A stretch of 5,307 bases of DNA from Candidatus Omnitrophota bacterium (GTDB lineage: Bacteria; Omnitrophota; Gorgyraeia; JABMRN01), in contig JABMRN010000256.1 of NCBI GenBank assembly GCA_013202515.1, positions 1-5,307 on the forward strand, read 5' to 3'. A program made the position numbers and the translations under genes. Positions 1 to 5,307 of this stretch are shown here, in pieces. How positions within the stretch are numbered: the stretch's first letter is position 1; each line of letters begins with the position of its first letter. The notes under the pieces are model-generated. The model was not told where the DNA came from, did no database searches, and saw only the letters and a program-made list of their open reading frames with translations.

Positions 1-1107
1 GGACACGTCCTCTAAAACCGGTTTATGCCCGGGATAGGCAAAGGAAACGTGCGTAAGAGATATGGATTTTTTAAATCCTTTAAATGTTTCCACGCCTGAT
101 TTTTGCCTAAGCTTGGCAGCCTCTTCCTGAAGGCGTTTGATCTGTTCATATGCCGGGAAAGTATTGTCCAGTAAATTTTTATTGGTCGCCATGCTTCCCA
201 CAACAATTACTGCTTGCAATAAGGCAAATAATATAATTACAATTTCCGAAATGGGTATCCCCAGATATTTCGCTGAGAATACAGCTACTGCTAATACTAC
301 CGCGCCTATGGGCCGATATAAAATAGGTATGGCAAATCCGATAGTGCGTGCCTTAATAGTCGCTTTGCGCCGTTTGTCAAAAGAGAAAAAAAGATTTTCG
401 GCTGCCCTTTTTTGGTTGGCAAAACCTAAAACAACTTTAGCAAGGGTAAAATTTTCCTGCAAAACCGAGCTTACGTCATTTCTGCTTGAGGTGGCTATTG
501 TCCCTAACTTATAGCTTATCCTTCCTAGCAAAATGAAAGGCACAGAAAGTAATAAAACTACCGCGAGGCTGATGGTGGTTACCTGCCAGGAAAGGTAAAA
601 AGGTATCACAAGATATAAAGCAAGTTGCAAAAAATTAGCTACTAAATTTGCCATGGCGGCAAATGCATCGCCTACATTTTCTGTCTCGCGTATAAAGGTA
701 TTAAGGAGCATACCCTGTTTTTTGCTGCTGAAAAAATACCACTTAGCGTTAAAGAAATCCTTAAATGTTCCTATCATGATATCACGAATGACTACAAATT
801 TTGTTCTTACGATCCAGTTTCTCAGCAAAATCCGCATTATACTGCTCAAGATAATAAATGCGACAAACAAGAGCAGGTAATTGGTCAGCTTTAACGGGAT
901 GCCGAATGATTCGGCTATTTTCATGATTTTATCAGTAAGGGGACTTATATTCTGCAAATTCGGGTGTACCAATAAATCAACCAGCGGCCCGATGGTAAAA
1001 AGCGAGCAAGCCTCTATCGCGCTGACAAATATTACCAGTACCGCGCTAAAAATAAGTAAAAGCGGGTATTTTCGGAAAATGCTGCGTATAAAATCCAGGC
1101 TTTTCAT
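1..1107 (-). CDS. ABC exporter, fused permease/ATPase, 3' end truncated by window edge
   Basis: The frame is open for 369 codons from the ATG at 1107-1105 to base 1 with no stop, so the C-terminus is missing. Such half-transporters usually run near 570-600 residues, so roughly 200 are probably absent. An ABC type 1 transmembrane domain fills residues 1 to about 340. Hydrophobic segments lie at about 14-36, 74-96, 150-170, 172-194, 262-282 and 286-306, i.e. six helices, with charged coupling regions such as FIRETENVGDAF (138-149) and SSVLQENFTLAKVVLGF (213-229). The nucleotide-binding domain begins at about 349 with SLTHVSFAYPGHKPVLEDVS, which holds the A-loop tyrosine (Tyr358). Walker A, signature and Walker B lie outside the window. 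In glycan loci, MsbA/PglK-like proteins of this layout flip lipid-linked oligosaccharides across the inner membrane; that role is inferred from context. The start is supported by AAGGGA six bases upstream and by an ATGA overlap with the preceding sulfotransferase gene, which suggests translational coupling. Confidence 0.93.
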   Translation of the reverse strand, partial: MKSLDFIRSIFRKYPLLLIFSAVLVIFVSAIEACSLFTIGPLVDLLVHPNLQNISPLTDKIMKIAESFGIPLKLTNYLLLFVAFIILSSIMRILLRNWIVRTKFVVIRDIMIGTFKDFFNAKWYFFSSKKQGMLLNTFIRETENVGDAFAAMANLVANFLQLALYLVIPFYLSWQVTTISLAVVLLLSVPFILLGRISYKLGTIATSSRNDVSSVLQENFTLAKVVLGFANQKRAAENLFFSFDKRRKATIKARTIGFAIPILYRPIGAVVLAVAVFSAKYLGIPISEIVIILFALLQAVIVVGSMATNKNLLDNTFPAYEQIKRLQEEAAKLRQKSGVETFKGFKKSISLTHVSFAYPGHKPVLEDVS

Positions 1108-1119
1108 GTTATATCCCTT
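1104..1119 (-). promoter_or_regulatory. ATGA stop/start overlap with internal Shine-Dalgarno
   Basis: The sulfotransferase ends ATA ACA TGA and the exporter begins ATG at 1107, sharing ATGA. AAGGGA at 1119-1114 lies six bases upstream, inside the sulfotransferase codons for Leu-Arg-Asp. This pattern is typical of translational coupling and decides the exporter start. Confidence 0.75.
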
Positions 1120-2024
1120 AATCTCTTTCTATTTTTACTTGTAGCAAAACTGAAAAATGCTTTTTCCCAACGGGGCAATCTAGTCTTCCATCTATATACG
1201 GGATCGTTATCAAAAATCCTGTACTCATTCGGAATTCCTTTGTTAGGGTCTCCTGATATTTTCTTGCCATCCTTTGTGTAAGAAGGATTGGAAAACCATG
1301 TTTTCCCGTTGCCTTCTACAAGTGTCAGATTTTCTATCCAATTATCGGAGATGGAAAATTTATTTCCTACAAAATCACAAATTTGCTGCAGCGTTTCTTT
1401 GGGATATAAAATAAGGTTTTCGTACGTGATGATTATGTATCTATCTCGGTGAGATTCTGCTGCAGCTAACGAGGCATTCGCGGCCTTGTTCCAGAATCCT
1501 GCGCTTGCGGCTCCGGGCGAGCTTACCTTTGCGGAACAGCGCCAACCGCGCGGATCCCTTATAACTTCAATCCATTTTGTATTCGGCAATGAATCCAGCA
1601 CTTCAGGCGCGTATAATGCCATATTCGTGGTCTTGGCTCCTATAAAATCGCATTTTTCTATCTCTTTTATTTTATTAAACATCCTTGAAAAAAGATTTTT
1701 ATAAGTCTCTCCCTGTCTGCATTTCATTATCTCATCCAATAAGCCTGTATATTCAGTTTTATCCAGAAAGTTGGACTTAAGGTCACCGATAACCATGTCG
1801 GTCAGATACTTAATATCCTTAATTTCTTTGTCCAGCATTAACTTAGCCTTAGGAAGACGGTATAAATCTCGAGGATAGTTGGTGCTTCTGTTGATCTCGG
1901 TTTTAAAGTAATAAAGCGGTATGCGAAAAGCGTCTTTCACTATAAAAGTGCTGGGCAACGTATTTACTATTCGGGACAAAAAAGTGGTTCCTGAGCGGTG
2001 GAGTCCGTTAATTAAGATATTCAT
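1104..2024 (-). CDS. Sulfotransferase family protein (PAPS-dependent type)
   Basis: This 306-residue cytoplasmic-looking protein has no signal peptide or membrane segment. It carries the two signatures of PAPS-using sulfotransferases. The 5'-phosphosulfate-binding loop is NGLHRSGTTFLSRIV (residues 6-20). The 3'-phosphate-binding region is WIEVIRDPRGWRCSAK (151-166), with Arg156 and Ser164 in the usual positions. Between them, FIGAKTTN (127-134) matches the common GxKT segment, and YENLILYPKETLQQICDFVG (201-220) matches the conserved stretch near the C-terminal end of the fold. Length is normal for the family. The reaction would be transfer of sulfate from 3'-phosphoadenosine 5'-phosphosulfate to a hydroxyl or amino group. 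The acceptor cannot be read from sequence; the neighbours suggest a cell-surface glycan. The start follows the preceding stop by 16 bases and has only an A-rich leader without a clear Shine-Dalgarno, so translation may depend on coupling. The stop TGA overlaps the ABC transporter ATG. No PAPS-making genes are in the window. Confidence 0.92.
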   Translation of the reverse strand: MNILINGLHRSGTTFLSRIVNTLPSTFIVKDAFRIPLYYFKTEINRSTNYPRDLYRLPKAKLMLDKEIKDIKYLTDMVIGDLKSNFLDKTEYTGLLDEIMKCRQGETYKNLFSRMFNKIKEIEKCDFIGAKTTNMALYAPEVLDSLPNTKWIEVIRDPRGWRCSAKVSSPGAASAGFWNKAANASLAAAESHRDRYIIITYENLILYPKETLQQICDFVGNKFSISDNWIENLTLVEGNGKTWFSNPSYTKDGKKISGDPNKGIPNEYRIFDNDPVYRWKTRLPRWEKAFFSFATSKNRKRLRDIT

Positions 2025-2040
2025 TTTTCTTTATCTTTCT
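2025..2040 (-). other. 16-base intergenic gap with weak ribosome-binding signal
   Basis: The coding-strand leader before the sulfotransferase ATG is A-rich (AGAAAGATAAAGAAAA) and has no GG-containing Shine-Dalgarno. Initiation may rely on ribosomes finishing the amidotransferase or on an A-rich unstructured leader. Confidence 0.55.
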
Positions 2041-3276
2041 TTATGATACCTTGTGTTTTAAGTTCCATTTACCGTTTATCTTCTCCCATAGATGAGGTGA
2101 CCTGAATTTATCTGCTAATTCAAAGAATTTTTCTTCCTTCATGTCCATGTATTCAAGTATTTCTTTAAAATACCGTTTTGGGAATTCACCGTCAAAACGA
2201 TGAACAAGCTTTACCCCCTCTTCTCTTGCGATGAGGTGATAGCGTATTTCGTGTGATGCCTCATATGTAGCCCTTCCTATTCCGAACTTAAGATGTGTAG
2301 CCCAATAATTAAGTCCGTCTATTTGATCATCCAGGCTGTTGTACCGGGTAAATGTACCTTCGGTTCTTACATCGTTTGTCTCAAAATTCGTATATCGAAC
2401 TGCATAGCGATAAGCCTCCTGTGGGCTCCACTTTATATAGTAGCCCAGGATACGAAAATCTATACCCTTTTCTATTATTTCTTTTTTGTCCAAGGGTAAA
2501 TACGGCTCCAAATCATTAAGACTCAAGCCATAGTCTTTGATTAATTTATCTACGGAAACACCACCGAGATGTATTTTAGAAAAATCTTTTTTATCAAGCG
2601 TATAATACTCCGTGCCCTGATTGGGTTTGAAATTTTCGGCAATCGGATTACCGTATTCAGCCGAGCAATCGCCGTAAAAAATAAGTTTAATGCCGAATTT
2701 CATCGCAATTTTAGGGGCAAGGTTCTTCTGTCCGATAATAAAGGGCTGAAAAGGATGAAATAGATTTTCTACCGCCAGCTTTGTAAGCAAACGATGCACC
2801 TTACCGTTAGGATTAAAGGTTATATTATCGAAACCGCCTATGTCAATCCATCTGCGGAAATTTCTATATCCTACGTCTGTGTACATATGAGGCGGCCAGG
2901 TAATAGTAAGAGGGTTCATACCATATTTATATTTCAATAAATGCGCGGCCTGAACGCTATCTTTGCCTCCCGAGCCGGGCACTAAAATATCATAATATCC
3001 GTCTTTTCTTCTATGTGAATCCAGTAGTTTAACTAGCTCTTCTTCTCTTTTTTTCCAATCGATTTGCATCTCTTTCATCTCGGCATATCTGCACGCATCG
3101 CAGACACCCGCTTCATCAAATGCTATCGTAAGTTTTTTCTGGCCGGCAGTATTTTTAAATTCCGGCACTGAATTCGGCTTCTGATTTGACATAACACACT
3201 TTTTACAGAATTTTACCTCTTCCGGCAGGCCAAAATAAACTTTTTGAGTTCCTTTTTTTGCTTCGTCTTTAATCAT
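2041..3276 (-). CDS. N-acetyl sugar amidotransferase (WbpG/PseA family)
   Basis: The 411-residue protein matches the family that converts an N-acetyl group on a sugar to an acetamidino group, using ATP and ammonia. It is known from Pseudomonas O-antigen (WbpG) and from pseudaminic/legionaminic acid modification (PseA/PtmG). Two cysteine pairs, CKKC (24-27) and CDAC (59-62), look like a zinc site. The PP-loop that adenylates the substrate is VPGSGGKDSVQAAHLLKYKYG (99-119), with the core SGGKDS at 102-107. ITWPPHMYTDVGYRNF (125-140) and IFYGDCSAEYGNP (199-211) are further conserved-looking stretches. The N-terminal phrase YFGLPEEVKFCKKCVMSNQK (14-33) fits the family, so the start is plausible. 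AAGGAG sits six bases before the ATG, the clearest ribosome-binding site here. Well-studied members receive ammonia from HisH/HisF-like partners, and neither is in the window. Whether the sugar is a nonulosonate or a hexuronate cannot be told from this gene; the upstream cytidylyltransferase favours a nonulosonate. Confidence 0.94.
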   Translation of the reverse strand: MIKDEAKKGTQKVYFGLPEEVKFCKKCVMSNQKPNSVPEFKNTAGQKKLTIAFDEAGVCDACRYAEMKEMQIDWKKREEELVKLLDSHRRKDGYYDILVPGSGGKDSVQAAHLLKYKYGMNPLTITWPPHMYTDVGYRNFRRWIDIGGFDNITFNPNGKVHRLLTKLAVENLFHPFQPFIIGQKNLAPKIAMKFGIKLIFYGDCSAEYGNPIAENFKPNQGTEYYTLDKKDFSKIHLGGVSVDKLIKDYGLSLNDLEPYLPLDKKEIIEKGIDFRILGYYIKWSPQEAYRYAVRYTNFETNDVRTEGTFTRYNSLDDQIDGLNYWATHLKFGIGRATYEASHEIRYHLIAREEGVKLVHRFDGEFPKRYFKEILEYMDMKEEKFFELADKFRSPHLWEKINGKWNLKHKVS

Positions 3277-3323
3277 CGTATTCTCCTTTTTTTACAACAA
3301 CTGGTTTCATACATTTGCCATGT
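3277..3323 (-). other. Short intergenic spacer, no terminator seen
   Basis: These 47 bases separate the stop of the 628-residue protein from the amidotransferase ATG. They contain the Shine-Dalgarno and a run of seven A on the coding strand. I see no convincing stem-loop and no promoter pair, so transcription probably reads through. Confidence 0.6.
3283..3288 (-). promoter_or_regulatory. Ribosome-binding site of the amidotransferase gene
   Basis: The minus strand reads AAGGAG followed by AATACG and then ATG at 3276. This is a near-consensus Shine-Dalgarno at good spacing. It fixes the start of the amidotransferase and implies independent ribosome loading after a 47-base gap from the upstream stop. 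Confidence 0.85.
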
Positions 3324-5210
3324 TTATTTCGTCAAGGTCAATTCGTATAGGCTGCCTATCAATCTACCTATTGCTTTATCGTCCGAAAAAGCATCGTATT
3401 GACGCATTTGGTTTTCGTCAATTACATCTTTACAGTTAAACTTCCCGTCTAAAATATTGCGTATCTGTTCAAAAAATAGCTCCTTATCCTCGAATACCAG
3501 CACGTTCTTGTACCTTTTGGCAAATGGATGATGAATATTTCCCGTATTATCAAAATAAAGCGCATTCTTGCCGCATATGAGAGCCACTGTGGCGGGAGAA
3601 TTCATCCCCATATTTATACATACGTCCGCAAGAGCCATAATCTCCTCTCCGCTATACTTTAAGGGATCTAAGTGGCTAAAATTGCTATGACTTAGAAGCC
3701 TATTCCATGTTTTTTTGTAATATGCAAGTTTGCCCGCTGATATGCTCAACTCATAATTTACCGCATTTTTCTCATTTTTAGGCTTTAATAATACGTTTAC
3801 ATCTCGGTTCTCTTTACAAAATTCATCGATTATATTCAGATAATGTAGAAAAAAATCTTCTGCAAATTGGATATTGCCTTGCCCAAAACCGCTATCAAAA
3901 AATACCGTGGTTTTTTTTCTTTCTTTGAAATTTTTTATACCGTTAATAGCCTTGATTTTCTCTATGTTTGAAACAGCCCTATTGTAATCCTCTTTATAAG
4001 GACATCCTATGCTTATCTGTTTATCAACAGAATATGTCCGCGAATGGTAATCATAAAATATATCACCCCATGTATAATAGATATTATGCGCCACAAAAGC
4101 ATAATCGGGACATTCTTCAAAATCCGTCAAATCGCTTGCATGCAATACTGCAGTTTTCGCGCCGTATTTATTTAAAACAATTGTTTCTTCAATACCATTC
4201 CATGGTTGTAGGGAAAAAAAACATTTTATGTCATATAAATTCATTAACAGTTCGATCGGAAAACATTTTTTGTGGAAAAAAAGTATATAGAAAAAAAGGT
4301 GCCCTTGTCTACTCGCAAGCAACTTGAAATATATATAAAACGGTATCAGGAAATAAGATGATAAAATGTTAAAAATGTTTCTGTTGATATTAATTTTCAA
4401 TTTGGGGATAACGGCTGTGTGGTAACCTTTCTCTTTTGCTTTTTTAAAACCTCTGTCGCGGTTATTATCAATATTTGCGTACAACTGAAACATTAAAATA
4501 TCGGTTGCTTTAAATTTAGAGTTGTCGATTACTGCGTCATCTCTTAAGCTTGAGCGATCCATCCTTCCAACTGCTTCTTTTAATAACTTAAAGTTTTTCT
4601 TTTTTTTATTGAAGACTACCCCACGATACGCAAATTCTTTAAGCAACCACGCATAATAGATTATTAAAAGAGGAAAATTATTCATGGGATTTATCCATTT
4701 TATTTTAAACTTGATTACATACGTGCACTCCATATGTCTGACCATAAACTTGTTTAACGGACTCTTGACCATCAGAATCTCGCTCGTTTCTGCTAATCCA
4801 GATAGCCTGATGGTATGAAGTTGCTTCAACAGAGGCGCTATATCCAAAGATATTTTCTTTTTTATATAGGCTTCAAATTTCTTAGTTTTCAATCTTTTGC
4901 TATAATGCTTAATCGTACTATCGTTTTCCATGATTTTCTGGCTGTAAAAACTCAGTGTCAGATCAGTACCTTCCTTGCTCATGTGGCACCATAATCCTTT
5001 ATATAACGACAATGGTTTTTCCTTCTGCATATTAATACACTTTTCTGCATAGCGCCTGGTAAAAAACATGGCCTTAGCTAATTGCATTGTCCTAGAATAT
5101 ACATCCTCGTCTACAATCGACATTTTTAGACCCCTTGACCATCCGTGTAGAATGGCTTGCGTCAACTGAATCTCGTTTCTTGCTAATACGGCTATACAGC
5201 TATTTGCCAT
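3324..5210 (-). CDS. Putative polysaccharide biosynthesis transferase, GT-B-like C-terminal half
   Basis: I do not recognise the whole 628-residue protein. The C-terminal half (about 325-590) resembles bacterial polysaccharide biosynthesis proteins with a GT-B-like arrangement. GIEETIVLNKYGAKTAVLHAS (339-359) looks like the end of an acceptor-side Rossmann unit. KTTVFFDSGFGQGN (433-446) opens a second one. VNVLLKPKNEKN (471-482), ALADVCINMGMNSPATVALI (526-545) and KNALYFDNTGNIHHPFAKRY (548-567) form a donor-site-like stretch. The last segments recall families described by a PFTS motif, here replaced by GMNS (534-537). The N-terminal 270 residues are basic and match nothing I know. Hydrophobic stretches at about 180-192, 276-299 and 303-312 could be buried strands or membrane-associated. 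The gene starts inside the cytidylyltransferase 3' end (11-base overlap), with AAAAGG eight bases before ATG. Its position just after a CMP-nonulosonate synthetase makes a nonulosonate transferase a reasonable guess, but no activity is demonstrated by sequence. CDS certainty is high; function is tentative. Confidence 0.9.
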   Translation of the reverse strand: MANSCIAVLARNEIQLTQAILHGWSRGLKMSIVDEDVYSRTMQLAKAMFFTRRYAEKCINMQKEKPLSLYKGLWCHMSKEGTDLTLSFYSQKIMENDSTIKHYSKRLKTKKFEAYIKKKISLDIAPLLKQLHTIRLSGLAETSEILMVKSPLNKFMVRHMECTYVIKFKIKWINPMNNFPLLIIYYAWLLKEFAYRGVVFNKKKKNFKLLKEAVGRMDRSSLRDDAVIDNSKFKATDILMFQLYANIDNNRDRGFKKAKEKGYHTAVIPKLKININRNIFNILSSYFLIPFYIYFKLLASRQGHLFFYILFFHKKCFPIELLMNLYDIKCFFSLQPWNGIEETIVLNKYGAKTAVLHASDLTDFEECPDYAFVAHNIYYTWGDIFYDYHSRTYSVDKQISIGCPYKEDYNRAVSNIEKIKAINGIKNFKERKKTTVFFDSGFGQGNIQFAEDFFLHYLNIIDEFCKENRDVNVLLKPKNEKNAVNYELSISAGKLAYYKKTWNRLLSHSNFSHLDPLKYSGEEIMALADVCINMGMNSPATVALICGKNALYFDNTGNIHHPFAKRYKNVLVFEDKELFFEQIRNILDGKFNCKDVIDENQMRQYDAFSDDKAIGRLIGSLYELTLTK

Positions 5211-5307
5211 TAGTGGAACCTTTTCCTCTCTTTAAGGTTTCGGCTAATTTAAAATCTGCCGCGTTATCGATATCAACGGACCTTTTTTCAGGCATAATAT
5301 AAGCAAA
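5200..5307 (-). CDS. CMP-nonulosonate (acylneuraminate) cytidylyltransferase, C-terminal fragment
   Basis: Only the last 35 codons and the TAG stop are present; the 5' part lies beyond base 5307. The fragment FAYIMPEKRSVDIDNAADFK followed by LAETL matches the typical C-terminus of CMP-sialic, legionaminic or pseudaminic acid synthetases (NeuA/LegF/PseF): a proline-glutamate turn, then S-x-DID, then D-F-x-x-A-E. These enzymes couple CTP to a nine-carbon 2-keto sugar acid and release pyrophosphate, activating it for transfer. The last residues (RGKGSTNGK) look like an unconserved tail. The stop overlaps the next gene's start by 11 bases, which indicates cotranscription and coupling. A KdsB-type CMP-Kdo synthetase is an alternative, but the C-terminal pattern fits the nonulosonate branch better. 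Which nonulosonic acid is used cannot be determined from this piece. Confidence 0.75.
   Translation of the reverse strand, partial: FAYIMPEKRSVDIDNAADFKLAETLKRGKGSTNGK
5219..5230 (-). promoter_or_regulatory. Ribosome-binding region of the 628-residue protein gene
   Basis: The minus strand reads GAGAGGAAAAGG, then eight bases, then ATG at 5210. Either purine block could pair with 16S rRNA; AAAAGG has the better spacing. It lies within the end of the upstream cytidylyltransferase gene, which supports the overlapping start. Confidence 0.65.

Noticed and set aside
12..206. Minus-strand 64-codon open frame
   Set aside because: It lies in another frame inside the ABC exporter, whose continuous 369-codon frame carries clear transmembrane and A-loop signatures.
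137..1144. Three plus-strand open frames (137-514, 653-880, 881-1144)
   Set aside because: They are antisense to the ABC exporter and its junction, have no recognisable domains, and have no ribosome-binding support.
1480..1560. Locally GC-richer patch
   Set aside because: It corresponds to Ala/Gly/Arg-rich codons around the sulfotransferase RDPRGW region, so coding content explains it without invoking transfer or a regulatory element.
1486..1704. Plus-strand open frame antisense to the sulfotransferase
   Set aside because: It overlaps the conserved 3'-phosphate-binding region of the sulfotransferase and shows no protein-like motif.
1977..2010. GLHRSGTTFL read as a Walker A ATPase or kinase loop
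   Set aside because: There is no GK[ST]. The loop with a downstream RDPR-x(7)-S pattern is the sulfotransferase signature.
2293..2763. Plus-strand open frames antisense to the amidotransferase
   Set aside because: They are short, antisense to a well-supported enzyme, and low in recognisable content.
2941..3000. PP-loop suggesting TilS, asparagine synthetase or a PAPS reductase instead
   Set aside because: The paired CKKC/CDAC cysteines and the overall phrase pattern fit the N-acetyl sugar amidotransferase family better than other PP-loop enzymes.
3968..4327. Plus-strand 119-codon open frame
   Set aside because: It is antisense to the 628-residue protein. Its composition (many Tyr, His, Asn, Gln) is typical of a shadow frame in AT-rich DNA.

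Overview
The window is a fragment of a surface-glycan biosynthesis locus from a bacterium. All five recognisable genes lie on the minus strand and read from high to low coordinates. The DNA is moderately AT-rich with many A/T homopolymer runs. Gene content (nonulosonic acid activation, sugar amidotransferase, glycan transferase-like protein, sulfotransferase, ABC exporter) is typical of O-antigen, capsule or flagellin-glycan islands, most often in Gram-negative or uncultured environmental lineages. The sequence alone does not fix a phylum.

Layout in transcription order: (1) 5307-5200, the last 35 codons of a CMP-nonulosonate (NeuA/LegF/PseF-type) cytidylyltransferase, cut by the window edge. 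(2) 5210-3324, a 628-residue protein overlapping gene 1 by 11 bases. Its C-terminal half looks like a GT-B-type polysaccharide biosynthesis protein and its N-terminal half is unrecognised. (3) 3276-2041, a WbpG/PseA-type N-acetyl sugar amidotransferase with two Cys-X2-Cys pairs and an SGGKDS PP-loop. (4) 2024-1104, a PAPS-dependent-type sulfotransferase. (5) 1107-1, an ABC exporter whose transmembrane domain is complete but whose ATPase domain is cut off at base 1. It overlaps gene 4 through an ATGA junction.

The genes are separated by an 11-base overlap, 47 bases, 16 bases and a 4-base overlap. No terminator or promoter was found between them, so they are probably one operon. Coding density is nearly complete and no gene-free stretch exceeds 50 bases. 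No RNA genes, mobile elements or CRISPR repeats were seen.

Inferred pathway: a nonulosonic acid (legionaminic- or pseudaminic-type) is CMP-activated, an N-acetyl group on a sugar is converted to acetamidino, the 628-residue protein may assemble or transfer the sugar, the sulfotransferase may add sulfate, and the ABC protein may export or flip the lipid-linked product. The individual family calls are well supported except for the 628-residue protein. The joint pathway and the idea of a sulfated, amidinated glycan are inference.
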